Shown: positions 1 to 13,092 of the stretch, piece after piece
Numbering within the stretch: position 1 is the stretch's first letter
Layout of the letters: each line of letters opens with the position of its first letter
NCBI RefSeq assembly: GCF_000321225.1
Contig: NW_004450567.1
Coordinates: 394,989 to 458,988 of the forward strand
Origin: Odobenus rosmarus divergens
Taxonomy: Eukaryota > Chordata > Mammalia > Carnivora > Odobenidae
Reading direction: 5' to 3'
Length of the DNA stretch: 64,000 bases
The notes under the pieces: generated by a model
Seen by the model: only the letters and a program-made list of their open reading frames with translations
What the model was told of the DNA's origin: nothing
The model's database searches: none
Position numbers and translations under genes: made by a program

Positions 1-800
1 CAAATCAAAACCTCAATGAGATACCACCTCACACCAGTCAGAATGGCTAAAATTAAGAAGTCAGGAAATGACAGATGTTGGTGGGGATGCGGAGAAAGGG
101 CAACCCTCCCACACTGTTGGTGGGAATGCAAGATGGAGCAGCCACTCTGGAAAAGAGTATGGAGGTTCCTCAAAAAGTTGAAAATAGAGCTATCGTACAA
201 CCCAGCAATTCCACGACTGGGTATTTACCCCAAAGATACAAATGTATTGATCCGAAGGGACACATGCACTCCAAGTTTATAGCAGCAATGTCCACAATAG
301 CCAAACTATGGGAAGAGCCTAGATGTCCACTGACAAATGACTGGATAAAGAAGATGTGATATATATATAATGGAATATTACACAGCCATCAAAAAATGAA
401 ATCTTGCCATTTGTAACAACATGGATGGAACTAAAGGGTATTATGTTAAGCGAAATAAGTCAATCAGAGAAAGACAATTATCATATGATCTGACTGATAT
501 GTGGAATTTAAGAAACAAGGCAGAGTATCATAGGGGAAGTGAGGAAAAAATGAAACAAGATGAAACCAGAGAGGGAGACAAACCATAAGAGACTCTTAAT
601 CTCAGGAAACAAACTGAGGGTTGCTGGAGGGGAGGGGGGCGAGAGGGATGGGGTGGCTGGGTGATGGACATTGGGGAGGGTATGTGTTGTGGTGGGTGTT
701 GTGTGTTGTGTAAGACTGATGAATCACAGACCTGAACCCCTGAAACAAATAATACATTATATGTTAATAATAAATAAGTGAACAATAAATAAATACTAAA
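1..800 (+). mobile_element. L1 3' end (ORF2 end and 3' UTR), 5' part outside window
   Basis: Starts inside the L1 ORF2 C-terminal coding region (motifs such as [17 protein letters not shown], followed by [14 protein letters not shown]). It continues through the carnivore L1 3' UTR with its G-rich block at 625-690 and an A/T-rich end near 790. Frames are broken, so it is inactive. Confidence 0.88.
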
Positions 801-2250
801 ACTAAATATATACATATATATTTTTTTTTTACTGTATTAAATTTCATCTCTGTAGGCCTTCCTTAAAGCTGCCACAGCAGGTGGCTTGTCAAATATGTCT
901 AGTTGGTCCTGCTTCTATTAAGTGTAACTGTTTGTGTGAATTCTTTCCTCACTTGGGAAGAGCAAAATTTGTGTTCCTGTAGATGATAGTGCCAAATTTT
1001 TTCTAATAAAGTTCCACACGTATATGCTTATTTTTTAACTATTGATTATTGACTTATTAGAAGCAGGCAGCTTTTCTAACAAATCGACTACATTCTTGGC
1101 AACAAAATTGAACAAAATTACAGTTGCCGTTTCCAGTTTTTATCCCATAGCCTTTGAGGACCTTTCCTAAATTTACATATCAATATATCAAAGAGAATTT
1201 CTTTTTATAAGTCAGGCTTTTATTTCCAAGAATGTCACTGAAAACTGAGCAAGAAAATGCTAAAAATTTTCAGTTCTCTGTATATCTTTTTTTTTTTTGT
1301 GAGCCACAGTTCAAGAAATACCATTTTGTTGTATATACTAGTGTTATATTTTGGTAGATAAAATATTTCCTGATGGCCAATTTTGCAAGACAGACCTGAG
1401 AAAACCTAGATAAGATTGTTGAGCTATTATATTTATTTTATTAGAAAGCATCCTGGGTAATTTCCATAGCATCAAAATGACCCGGGAGGAAAAAGAGTAA
1501 TAACTACATATTTCCATTAATTGCAGTATAATAACAAATAAATACTAGTGAGGACATTTCCATTAGATTTTCTTTTTTTAGAAAATCAAATAGAAAACAG
1601 CATTGCGATTTACTTAGGGACAAACTGTTTTGAGAACTGAATTTATAATTAGGCCAAAAGACTAATCACATGAAGTATTATACAAAGGAAACAAATTTGC
1701 CTCCAAACAATCTTACATAAAGGAGTTAGTCCAACAGATCTTGGATCATATTCTTCAGGAAACTAATTCATCTTTTGGGAACTCTGAACAAAAATAAAAT
1801 CAAGTGTTTCCTTATCTACTAATAAGTGTAAAATATTAACAAGGGCTCTAACATCATTGTCTCATAACCATCCACTGCGTGAAACCAATGAGTCAAATTT
1901 TATTCCCTGTCTTCTCCTTCACAAACACCTCATTATCACAAGTGACTCCAAGTCCCTTATTCTTTCTGAGGTTAGACTGAGGCCTGTGAGCAAACTTGAC
2001 AGCCTGATGATGGAATGTCACCTTCAAACCAGAATCCATAAACATTTATTTAACATACAGTGCAGGTGGGATGAAACTGATTACCTAGTCATAAAAATTG
2101 TATGCCCCTTCCAAAGAAGTGGCATTGGATATAATTCTATATTTTGACTTATTTGCAAATGTCTCTTAACTTGCAGTTTTTTCATCCCTTCCCTTATGAG
2201 TGATGAAATGAAGGGACGAAAAACTGTACCTTACATCACCATAAGTCAAC
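800..2250. other. Intergenic, nothing recognised
   Basis: AT-rich unique-looking DNA. The open frame at 1857-2147 (plus) has no recognisable motif, and I see no gene or repeat family here. Confidence 0.5.
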
Positions 2251-2254
2251 GGGC

Positions 2255-2665
2255 AGAGTTCGCTAGGGCTTCCGTAACAAAATACCACAGGCTGGGCAGC
2301 TTAAATAACAGAAATTTATTTTCTCATTGTTCTAGAGGCTGGAAGTCCAAGATCAAAGTATCAACAGGCTTGATTTTTCCTGAGGCCTCTCTCCTTGGCT
2401 GTAGACAGCTGCCTTCTCCCTGTGTGTTCACACGTCCGTCCGTCAGTCTGTCCACTCTCCCCAGTACAGGGTGTGGCTGCTCCCTCCGCATCCTAATCTC
2501 TTCTTATAAGGACACCAGACATAGTGGATTAGGGCTCAGCCTGACAATCCCGCTTTAACTTAATTACCTCTTTAAGGCCCTATTTCCAAAATAAGGTCAC
2601 ATTCTGAGATACTAGGAGGCTTTTAACAGATGAATTTGGGGAAGACGTAATTCAGCCCATAAGAG
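2255..2665 (-). mobile_element. MLT2-type ERVL LTR
   Basis: Plus-strand sequence resembles the reverse of the MLT2 LTR: GCTTCCGTAACAAAATACCA, AACAGAAATTTATTTTCTCA, CTTCTTATAAGGACACCAG and a terminal block like ATTCAGCCCATAAGA. Ancient and diverged; solo. Confidence 0.7.
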
Positions 2666-3335
2666 CTGGCCATTCTAGAATGTTAAAATCAAACAGGGAA
2701 GGACTTTACTTCAACCCCTGACAGCCTTTGATTACAAAATCCTAAAACGTAACTATCTTCCATGGCATTTCACTTTTCATTTTGGGATCCCAAATCATTT
2801 TCTACACAAGAAAATTTGCAGAAACAGAAGGAACAAAAACAGATCTGTTTCCTAACGTACTTCTACTTGCTGAAGTAGGCTTAGTATCCTGAGGGGGGCA
2901 GGGGGCGGGAAACAGTAAAATAGTACCTGTTTTTATCAAATACAAGTTCTGTCTTCAGCTTCCCTTTGTGACTTTTGAAACCAGGAAACCTCTCGGAAGA
3001 TGCAATAAAGGATTTAAAATTTAGAACTTTTTAAAAAAATCACTCATTCCTTGGGAGCCACATCATATCAAATATACATTATGTGTCCAACCACAAATAA
3101 TAGGATACCTTCCTATCAAAAGGGCAATTATTATCCAACACGAAGCCCAGTGGCCAGAAATTCCAGCTTGGTGAGTTCAGCACCAAAATGAAGATGGAAC
3201 TGGGGGTTCTTGGCTTGGGGCCTGGAAGGTAAGCCTTCATCCTCTTGAATCTTTTTATCTTTTATCTTTTATCTTTTATCAAGGAAGAAAGCTTTGCCCA
3301 GAAGGGTAGCAGAATAGGCCACCCCAAAATATAAC
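2666..3335. other. Intergenic with a short TTTTATC tandem
   Basis: No gene seen. A heptamer array (TTTTATC, about 4 units) lies at roughly 3249-3282. The rest is unassigned. Confidence 0.5.
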
Positions 3336-3852
3336 TGTAGGAGTTCAGAACATGCCACCCCCAAATATGCCACCTTGGTACATTGATTGTCTTGAGCTAT
3401 AGGCACTTGGAAAATAGCAAATGCAGGGAGAGGCTTTCTCTGATCTCCCCTTTTCGACCTAAAGACACATGGTCCAAAAGGAACTCAATTGTCATAAATC
3501 TCCTCCTCAGGAGTTTCAACAACCAGGGAAGTTTGATAAAATTGGACACCACACCCAGACAGACTTTGTCACAAACTATCATACCTCCCATCTACTCTTC
3601 CCCATTCGTTCTTCCTAAAAATGATTTCCTCTCCCCTAAGAGGCTTACATTCCTCCTTTTTCCCTATTAAAATGGCATTTAAGCCTGAATCCTAAGCCAC
3701 CTCAGGGAGTTACTCATTTTTCCCTAGGTAGCTTCCATGTGCACAGGAGATAACATGGTAATCAACTTCTGTTTGTTTTCCTCTGTCGTTTACTAAGGGG
3801 TCTCAGCCAAGAACTCAGAAGGGTGGAGGGAAATTATTTTTCCTCCCCTATA
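3336..3852 (+). mobile_element. Solo ERV LTR
   Basis: Begins TGTAGGAG and ends CTCCCCTATA, near-complementary LTR ends. Internally it has a promoter-like TATTAAAA with downstream R/U5-like sequence, then AGGGGTCTCAGCCAAGAACT near the right end. No internal retroviral genes adjoin it. Family not assigned. Confidence 0.55.
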
Positions 3853-4084
3853 GTCCCAACCTCCCTAAGCCATCCCTGGTACAGAGATGTGGAATTTACT
3901 CCGTTGCTTTTCACACAAATACACAACAGAGATGGGCTTAAGCCTGAGCGAAGCGTTTTTTAACTAATTTTTCTCACAAGGGCAACACCCACTTCAGCAG
4001 GCATGGGATTTATTTGCATTTCACCAGAATTTTTGAGATGATGAACTTGAGTTCATCAGCATTGTTCTATTTCAATGCCTTGCT

Positions 4085-4580
4085 TCAATTACCTATTGCT
4101 GCATTAAGAGTTACCCCCAAACATGTTTAAAATAATATTAATTTATTTACTGATCCTGGGCTGAGTGTACCCAGCTAAGCAGTTCTCATTCCATTCTCTG
4201 TGCAGGTGCGGTCAGGCAGTGGGGGCTTAGGATCATCCTAAAGGCTTCTTCACACCTGTCTGGCACCTGGGCCAAAGCCACTCAAAGAGCTACAGGCTAG
4301 AGCAGCTGGGGCTCCCCCCTACATCATGGTCTCAGGTGGACATTTTACATGGCTGTGGAGGCTCCATAAGCGAGCATCCCAAGAGAAACTATCAGAAGCT
4401 GCCTGGCCTTTTCTAATTTAGCTTTGGAAGTCACACACTATCGTTTCAGCCCCATTTACTCATCAAGGCAGCCACAAGACCACCCAGGTTCAAGGGCAGG
4501 GAAGAGAGACTCCACCTCTGGAAAGGAGAAGTCTCAAAGAATTGGTGGACATATTTTAAATACCACCACACACCCCTTAA
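4085..4580 (+). mobile_element. Ancient interspersed repeat, family not assigned
   Basis: Recognisable as a common old mammalian repeat: ATTACCTATTGCTGCATTAA at one end and TTGGTGGACATATTTTAAAT at the other, with GGAAGTCACACACTATCG between. The open frame at 4424-4633 is part of it, not a gene. Orientation tentative. Confidence 0.45.
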
Positions 4581-7200
4581 AGACTAGCCCTCTTGTCATC
4601 TACTCAGCTGGACCATCCTTAGTTTACCTCTGAGTCTACAGAACCTGCTTTCCATGGTCATCTACACCTCCAGGCCTTAATCTCTCATCACTCTCCTTGT
4701 GGAGAATTCCCACTTTCACTTCACATACCTCCTTTCCCAGGATGGATAGAAAGAGAGCGGTCATGGTCTTTGTGAAGAGGGATCAGGATTTCTGGTTAAC
4801 CCCCAGTTATTTTGATAAAACCAAAATCAACCCAGCTAAGACAAAGATTCTCATAACCAGTGTTTCAAACTAGTAAATTTTAGGCCTTATTTCCTCTCAT
4901 GCTTTTTGGTCTCCCAAAAAGAAACAAAATGCAGAGATAGCTAACTAGCAGTGCGGAAGGTTCTCCTACACCATCTAAGCCCAAGACTACCAGCTGTCCA
5001 ATGGACATAAGCAGAGAAACAAAAAGCATGCAGGCCAGTGCAGAATGCCTACCTGTCGTCCTACCCCTCTGAAGGTGGACTGCTTCTATTTTGTCCCCCT
5101 AGGCAGAAACGATGAGCATCTGGAATCTTAGCTCTTTCTCCCTTGAAGCCCTCTTTGTTCAGTATCAATCAAGCTGACCAACCTTCCCTTGAATACAAAA
5201 TTGCAGTGAGAGCCTGGAGTAATGAGTATTCCTCAAAAACCATTTCACCAAGAAAAATGAAATGAAATTTCCAATGACAGCTTAGCCACTTGAGGAAGAA
5301 AAAGAACCTTATATAATTCATGCATATTGGTAAGAGGAAAGGAAAGGAATTCATGGATGTTCAATCTAGCACAGCGAGTCCACCGAGTGGAAATAAATTA
5401 CTCAAGATGCCAAATATCTTTGATTCAGTCTTAATCTATATTAAAGTTACCTTGTTTGTTCATTTGTTTGTTTTTTTGTTTTAAGCAGGAAACATTGAGG
5501 GAAATGTTAGGAAGCTGTTTCTGGGAGCACATTTGAGAATGCAAACCACAAGATTTACAACAGGCTTTGTTTGGATAAAATAGAACTGAACATATATACA
5601 TACCGGTTACCATAAAATATAAGTAAAGTTTTTACTTATTCTGGATTTTGGCATCACAAAATTCTGGATTTTGGCATCAGTGTAACTCTGTGACTAAGAT
5701 AAGGAGTTTCCCTATAATCTTCAAAAATTTATCTTACTAGTTTTTAGGACTTCTACTTGTAACCTTTATGTTATAAATATTTGTTTTTAGAAACTGCACT
5801 TGTTAAAGTGTTCGCAGAGAGTTACAAACTGTTTGCCAAGGAAGGTTGATTTTATCCACCAACCTTGAGCAACTGGTCCAATGATTTTTGACCGTGCTCA
5901 GCAGTCAAACAAAAATGCTACGAACAGTTTCTTAAAATTAGGAACATTGCCAAAAGCGCTCTTACCTGCAAAAAGTGTATTATACAAAATAACTCCAACA
6001 GGCCAACTTGAAAACACAGTGTAGAATTTTGATTTGTCACAACCTTGGCATGGAGTCCTGCCTCTTTGAGTTTCTGACATTCCACCTGATAGATGGCAAA
6101 CTCTGAAAAAGGAGCACATTTGGAGGACATTTGGACGCTCAATCTTGAAAGAAAAAACTGTGTATGAATAGCTCAGAAACATGATAGAAAACTGAAAAAA
6201 AGATAATATAGGGAGTGAAATTGTGAAATATGTCACAATCCTATTTTTTGTGGGTGACAGCGTAAAATTTACATCAATATTAAAACTGAAAACAAAAGAA
6301 ATCCGTGGCTCATGAAGGTTCCTAACATCACCCTGGCATCACCCTGGCATCCCCACTTCCAACCCCAAGCATTGTAGTTACAATGAAGTTCAAGTTTATG
6401 GGTGTTAGGAATATTCGATAAAACAACTAACCTAGTGTCTTCACAGATGGACAAAAGAAAAAGGGGTGGAGGACCACTGTTATGGCTTATATGAACCTTA
6501 GGACTAAAAAACAGATATAGCATATGGTCTTTGATAAGAGCCTGACTTGAAAAAAAGAAATATATAAAGAACATTAGAGGTCAGTTGAAGCAATTAAATA
6601 TAGTCAGTATATAAGGAAATAACTGTTTATTCATTAGGAGGGATAATGGTACCATGTGATATAGGATTACATGCTGAGGTATTTTGGACTGAAACTTCAT
6701 ATAGTCTACAAATTAAAATGGTTTAGTGAAAAAACACATAGATGAAGTATACATAGCAAGATAACAATTGAGGATGGAAGTGTTGAGTACACTTTTTTCT
6801 AATTTTCTTTATCTCTGAAAAATTTCAAAATAATTTTCTTTATGTCTGAAAATTTTCAAAATAAAAGTTTTTTAAAGTACATGGATGTTATTCTTATCCC
6901 CCCATTTTTTTAATTCTTAAAATAAGAAGGAAAGGCATGTTAAAGTTGGCTTAAGAAGATGGGACCTGTTAAGTTCAAAAAAGAACTAGCAAATCCAGCT
7001 GGAGTGCCCTTGTCCAATGGTTAAGGCCATCACCACTGAAACGAAACAACTCTAGAAATCTTGAAGCACCCTTAGATTTCTTTGTTGGACAGTGCTATGC
7101 CAACTGCATTTCCCTCGTGAATGTCAGGCTAAAAGGCAAAGCAGCCAGCAGCCAACCAAGTCCACTAGTGGTCAAAAGTGTTGGACTCTCAACACAGAGG
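4581..7200. other. Intergenic, mostly unassigned
   Basis: No supported gene. A direct repeat of TTCTGGATTTTGGCATCA occurs twice near 5638-5680. A minus-strand open frame at 5898-6236 is discussed under rejected items. Confidence 0.5.
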
Positions 7201-7565
7201 GAGCTAGAGGGTATTATGTTAAGTGAAATAAGTTGTTCAAAGACAAATACCATATGATTTTACTCATATGTGGAATTTAAGAAACAAAACAAATGAATAA
7301 AGGGGGTAAAAAAAGAGAGAGGCAAACCAAGAAACAGACTCTGAACTATAGAGAACAAACTGATGGTTACCAGAGGGGAGGTGGTTGAAATAGGGGATGG
7401 GGATGATCAAAGAGTACCCTTATCATGATGAGCACCGAGTAATGTATGGAATTATTGAGGCATATATTGTACACCTGAAACTAATAGAACACTGTATGCT
7501 AACTACACTAGAATTAAAACTAAATAAATAAATAATAGGGGAAAAATCTAAATAAATAAATAAGT
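7201..7565 (+). mobile_element. L1 3' UTR fragment
   Basis: Carries the L1 landmarks GGTATTATGTTAAGTGAAAT, CATATGTGGAATTTAAGAAA and the terminal TGTACACCTGAAACTAATAG, then an AAATAAAT tail. It serves as the internal reference for the interrupted copy at 59725-60110. Confidence 0.85.
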
Positions 7566-8337
7566 GCTGTACTCTCTTTATTGGTATCAGTGTTTCTGTC
7601 TCCAAACTAAATGTAACAATTGGTCAGAATAAGCCTCTGTGTCATGATGTAGCAATAATAACAATGAGTAACACTATCAATAGTAATAATAATTCCTAAC
7701 ATTTCTCAGGCACTCAGTGAAAGGCATGAAAGAGTGGTTTGGACATTACAGATGATGCTCCAATATTATGATAAATAAGGCACACTGAGACACACTGAGC
7801 TATGTGGTCATTATGAATAGTCTTTCCTTAAGCCAGGTGTTCAACAGAAAGTATTAAGTCTTTCTTGGCATCTCAAGGGGCAAACTCTCAAGGTTAAGCA
7901 CTATTAGCTAACTGTATAGGGGTTACACGGGCAGCTGGGACAGACCCCTTTCCTCCTTACACCCTTTTCTTCCCTAACTCCTGCACGTCTTGTCTTCATC
8001 CTTCTGCCTTCCAGAAGAACTTGCTCCACCCCAAGCTGGCAGAGGCCGCCTATATGCTCCCTAAATCCAGCCCTTATTATGCAATCCTTTGAGCCACTCC
8101 ACACAGTTCAGGACCAACATGTTCATAGCTCTATAATTTTTTCCATATCTCTACTGATTCTTCAGCTTATCCCTCCTGCCTTCACTGGCCTGAGTAGCCA
8201 GAAATACTGTGTCTTCCTTTTCCACCTACTTTATGCCAAAACGCTCAGGAACAGAAGGGATTAACACAGGCTGAAGAAAGGAGTGGGGTTCTTCAGTCCA
8301 GCCTCCCCATCTAAACACAAAATCCAATGAGTCCCTG
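7566..8337. other. Intergenic, possible MIR relic
   Basis: About 7670-7760 resembles a decayed MIR (CTAACATTTCTCAGGCACTC). The rest is unassigned. Confidence 0.4.
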
Positions 8338-8340
8338 TTC

Positions 8341-8537
8341 GGGCGCCTGGCTGGCTCAGTCGTTAAGCGTCTGTCTTTGGCTCAGGCCATGATCCCAGGA
8401 CGCTGGGATCAAGCCCCACATGGGGCTCCCTGCTCCTCGGGAAGCCTGCTTCTCCCTCTCCCACTCCCCCTGCTTGTGTTCCCTCTCTCACTGTGTCTCT
8501 CTTTGCCAAATAAATAAAATCTTAAAAAAGAAAAAAA
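8341..8537 (+). mobile_element. CAN-SINE, full length
   Basis: Head GGGCGCCTGGCTGGCTCAG to tail AAATAAATAAAATCTTAAA. Target duplication AATGAGTCCCTG at 8326-8337 and 8538-8549. Confidence 0.95.
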
Positions 8538-8912
8538 AATGAGTCCCTGAGGGCTGTGGCTTCTTGTAGACTCCTGGAGTCACTCAGTTCAGCTCCCAGG
8601 GTTATTACGAGGATCCAATGACCTAAAGTAAGGAGGTGGCAGCACTCTGCAAAGAAATAAGCATGGCTTGTGTTAGTTGTTAAACAGCTCAATGCTGGGT
8701 TCATTACGTCTTCCTTATTTAATACCTTCAACTCTACATTAAAACTTTAAATCGTGTTTTTATAAAAAATTTTTCAACTGTTAAGAACTCAGCATGTACT
8801 CAGGGTGCTCATAAAAGATTCACTTATTCAACAAATATTATGTAATAAACTAATGAAGCGTAAGACAGCCATCTTCAAGGAACTTAAGTGAATGGAGAAA
8901 ATAATGGATGCA

Positions 8913-9306
8913 GTGGCACCTGGGTGGCGACCAACTCTTCGTTTCAGGTCAGGCTGTAATCTCTGGGGCGTGAGATCCAGCCCGCCTCCAGCTCCTGCAG
9001 CGCGGAGTCCGCTAAGACTCTCTCTTCCCGGTGCCCGAGTGGCTCAGCCAGTTAAGCGGCTGCCTTCAGCTCGGGTCTCGATCTCCTGGTGGTGGGGCGG
9101 AGCCCTGCCTCCAGCTCCTTACGCAGCCGGGAGTCGGCTTCTCCCTCTGCCTCTGCCCCTCCCCTTGCTCACGCTCTCTCTGTTTTTCTCGCTCTAGAAT
9201 AAATAAATAAAACCTTAAAAAAGAAAAAAACTCTCCTTCTCCCCCTGCGCACACATGCATGTTTTCTCTCCCTCAAGTAAATAAATAAATCAAAAAAAAA
9301 AAAAAA
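8913..9306 (+). mobile_element. CAN-SINE interrupted by a second CAN-SINE
   Basis: Outer element: diverged head at 8913-9026 and 3' part at 9231-9306. Duplication AATGGATGCA / AATGAATGCA (8903-8912, 9307-9316). The body is split by the copy at 9029-9230. The open frame covering it is a repeat artefact. Confidence 0.85.
9029..9230 (+). mobile_element. CAN-SINE nested in another CAN-SINE
   Basis: Begins GGTGCCCGAGTGGCTCAGCC and ends in AAATAAATAAAACCTTAAAA plus A-rich tail. ACTCTC-type sequence on both sides is a probable short target duplication. Confidence 0.85.
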
Positions 9307-9316
9307 AATGAATGCA

Positions 9317-11830
9317 AAGCATACTTGCTCTAACATGTACGTGTAGGTAGTGCCATCGGAGTGCAGAAAAGCAGATGACTTCTGACTGGCAAGAGGATGA
9401 TATTTTAAATTTAGGTTTCCTGAAATGCTACTTCATTCTATAGAGATAGGATGAATGGGAAGTTTTCCTTTTTCTTCCTATCCAATACTGCCTCCTAGTG
9501 GTGCCATGGCCCCTTTGCAGCGCCTCTCAACTCTCCCCACCCCCACAGGGGTACAGAAGGAAATGGAAACATTGCATCAAGGAATTGCTATGGAATCTGA
9601 GTTGATTTGTGAACATTACTTTTACGTTGAGCCATTTCAAATGAAGCCTTCATTTCTCTTGTTTTTCCTTCCCAGGAAAACTGTGTCCTTCCATAAAAGT
9701 GTCAGGTACTCTGGGTCCTAGAATTTTATCACATGGTGCCCTGGGAAAAGAATGACCCCCAATGAAGCACATAAAAGGGAAAAGTAGAGACCTTCCACTG
9801 CCTTCATGGAAGGACCTACTCCTGTTCCCAGGCTGCAACTGAGAGCAGCCTCCTTGTAGACACTGCTAAGGGGAAAAAGAAGCTCACAGTTCCTGGAGTT
9901 TGAATCTAATTGAAACATGATCCCAAGAACATTGAAATCTTGATACATGTATCAAAAGCCCCAAAATACTGTCACGTCAAAAGTGGAGCTGTTTTCTGTT
10001 TTGCAAGTGGTGACAGCTTAGGTACTCTTTGGAGGCAGGTTAGACTTGTTCTGGGATGACCCCCATGATAGGCCTAGTGACTATTCAAGGAAAAGCTGAG
10101 GCTCTAGAATCATGTGAAAGATTGTCAATGCAGCAGGCAGAATTATAGCTTTGAATACTTTCTGTTCATCCACAAAACAAAAATGTCAATTTTTGCTTTC
10201 TAAATATGGGTTGGGACATTGTGTGTCTAAAAATGGGTGCTTCTTTTTATGGTACTTGAGCGTTTTATTGGAGAGGTGCTAACAGGAGCCCAAAGCTGGA
10301 ACAGCCATCCTCACCAGAAACTTTGCAAGACTGGGCCTCCAGAATCGCTGCCTCAAGGCCTCACTGAGGTTTTGTGGCTCACAATATAACCCAGGGAGAG
10401 CAGGAGTTTTGTTTCATGGATGTTCTCCCCAGGACTTAGAACCTCGTTGGGTTCATAATTGGCATTTCAATATTATTCGAATGAATACATGAAGGCAAAG
10501 TGCTCCCCATTTCCCCATGCAAACCAGTCCTGCCCTGGGCAGAGCAGTGCCTGGCGGAGTTGATTTCTCATGCGTGGTATTGGTGAAGTGGTCAGACAAG
10601 AAGAGCAAAAGAGAGGAATATGGAAAATCATGCTCCTGGTCATACGTGAGGGGCTGAGGTCTCACAAAAATGAACTAGGACAACTTGAGAAATAGCAGTG
10701 CTTCCGTGTAAACAGGGGGGAGCTCAGAATTTTGGTTATTTGGATACTATTGTAAATGTGACCTCCATGGGCTCCCAAGCTTGTGTGACCCTCAGCATAA
10801 GTAGGCACAACACAGCACTAGCCACTTCATGTCCCCTGAGCAGCTCTTTTCTGGTCTATGATTCCCATATTTTAAAATCTGAGTGTGTAGAGATCAGGTT
10901 TCATTTTTGAAGGAAAATGCTGCAACTGTAAATTATAATTTCTGGCCCCAGATCATCTCCACCATCAGCTTTCCCTTTTCATCTGACTACTGAAGGTAGA
11001 AATCTAAGGATAATGTTGCTGGCCCTCTTTACAAATTCACCCACTCTTCTCTTACTTCTGCTGTCTTCATGGTGGTTATTCTCACACAAAACATGACTTG
11101 TAGACTTTAGGTTATTGTTAATATCCTTACTAACACCTCCTGCCACCCTTAACTTACTCTCACCCAACAGGACAATTCACTTCCTTCAGTATTTTCAAAT
11201 CTTGCTTAGTCTACTATAATATCCTCCTCATTAGCCATTCTGTCTCCACTCTGGTTCATCTTCAATGCTATGAACTAAACCTTCTGAATTTCTCCAATCA
11301 TATCTCCTCCTGCCCTCAGGAGAGCCTCCTCAAAAAAAAAAAAAAAAAAAAAAAATCAAGATCAAACGTAGCCAAGTCAGAGGTGCCACAATATCTTAAG
11401 TTTCAGATCCATACATTGCAGAATTTCTTTTTTCCTGCCGCAAAAAACCTTGAGCAGAATATTCTGCATTTCTAGAATTAACTTGTTTTTCTCATACCAA
11501 GATGTTTTTCATCTTTTTGTTACTCTTGAAAAAAAAATCATACTCTTTTAAGTATGCTTACCTCCTTCTCACCCTTAATTGAACACACTAGGTGCATGCA
11601 GTATCAAATCTATAATTCTATATGTTTTTAATACTGTATGCTTAATCCATGAGAAACTCTTCAGAGTATTAGCTCCTTAAACTGAAGCTATTGATTGGCA
11701 AGGAGTGAGCCCTAAAACAAATAGGGTCAATTATGATAACTTTCAGTTGATGCATCCTGGACTAGTCAGAGCCCTTTCTTGAAATTTTTAAATATGGGAC
11801 CAGAAATACATCCCCCCCTTTTTTTTCAGG
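9317..11830. other. Intergenic, no gene seen
   Basis: Open frames here (9455-9721, 9650-9948, 10453-10910) lack recognisable domains and have no splice context I can support. A pure A run of about 23 lies at 11332-11354. About 11100-11330 resembles L2. Confidence 0.5.
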
Positions 11831-12212
11831 TGTGTTTCTCAAAATTTGTATGTTGAAGCCCCAACCCTCAACGTGACTATTTGAAGATAGGGTCTTTATG
11901 GAGGTAACTAAAATTAAACGAGATCATAAGAGCTGGGCCCTGACCCAATGGGATTGATGTCCTTACAAGAGGAAGGCCTCCAGAGCTCGCTTGCTTTCTC
12001 TCTCCGCGCCACACAGAGGAAAGGCCCTGTGAAGAAGCCGTGAGAAAGGGACCATCTATGAGCCAGGAAGAGAGCTCTCATCAGGAACTGACGTGGCCAG
12101 CACCTTGACCTGGGACTCCTAGCCTCGAGAATTGTGAGAAAATAAATGCCTGTTGTTTAAACCACCTGGTCTGTGGTATTTTGCTGCGGCAGCCTGAGCC
12201 GACCAACACAGG
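11830..12212 (+). mobile_element. MaLR (MST/MLT1-type) solo LTR
   Basis: Contains TTGTATGTTGAAGCCCCAAC, ATGTCCTTACAAGAGGAAGG, an AATAAA signal within GAGAAAATAAATGCCTGTTG, and the end-block GCGGCAGCCTGAGCCGACCA. Same LTR group as the pair at 51325-52622. Confidence 0.75.
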
Positions 12213-12890
12213 TGGTGAAGCTGCATTAACAGAGGACACTTTTCTGCCATGATGAAGATGAGAATGAGAATGAGCTGAGACAAGAGACAGAGTCCTACAA
12301 GCACTCCTGTGCTCCAGTTATTTATACATAGAACAAAGATTAGAACATTAGCAGAAGCATTTTTCTTTATTCTTTTATGTGCTTACTGAACATGAATTGG
12401 TTTTATACTAAAACATGCTTTCTGAAATGGTAATATATTGTACTTATTACAATATATTGTATATATGTATTCTATACATATCCATCTTTTTTCTTTCTCA
12501 GCATGCTTAATAATCATCTATAATAAAAAAAATTCTACCAGTAAAAAGCTTGATTTGTAAAACAATGATCACAAATGTATTATTGAAGTTGGGCTGTGGC
12601 CACTTTGAGAAATGAAACTAGGGTATCTTTTAAGACTTGAGAAATAAACTGACATTAAAATTGCTTCTTGAGAAATGTATCACTTTGTTTCATTTTGTTT
12701 GTTTTCACATCTTTCAATCCTTTGAAGGGATTCTGTTAGTTGCTCTTTGTAGAGATCTTTATTGATAAATACAGACAGAGGTAAACCAAAAAGAGACTCC
12801 TAGCTTCTCATCTGTGACAGGAATTTCTGGTCTATTTTTTCTTAGTATGTTCCAACTAAAGTGGAAAGAACCTTTTTTAAAAATCACTCT
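12213..12890. other. Intergenic, no gene seen
   Basis: AT-rich; short palindromic stretches near 12430-12480 (ATATATTGTA repeated). Nothing assigned. Confidence 0.45.
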
Positions 12891-12892
12891 GG

Positions 12893-13082
12893 GGGTGCCT
12901 GGGTGGCACAGTCAGTTAAGCATCTGACTCAGTTTCTGCTCAGGTCATGATCTCAGGGCTCATGAGATCGAGCCCTGTGTCAGGCTCCCTGCCCAGCTTG
13001 GAGTCTGCTCCATTCTTTCTCTACCTCTACTCCTCCCCTATGTGTTCTCTTTCTCTCAAATAAATAAATAAATAAATAAATT
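12893..13082 (+). mobile_element. CAN-SINE, full length
   Basis: GGGTGCCTGGGTGGCACAGT head and (AAAT)n tail at 13057-13081. Imperfect duplication AAAATCACTCT / AAAATCATCCT on the two sides. Confidence 0.9.
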
Positions 13083-13092
13083 TTTTAAAAAA

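Noticed and set aside
1857..2147. 96-codon plus-strand frame
   Set aside because: No motif or gene context; length is expected by chance in 64 kb.
5898..6236. 112-codon minus-strand frame with a string (SWPVGVILYNTLFAGKSAFG) loosely like a kinase segment, and a donor-like GTAAGAG
   Set aside because: Only one short stretch resembles a kinase; no other kinase motif, no neighbouring exon and no clear parent gene. Chance or an unrecognised relic is more likely. A protein search of this segment would decide it.
8892..9260. GC-rich frames of 64-101 codons on both strands
   Set aside because: They are translations of nested CAN-SINEs.
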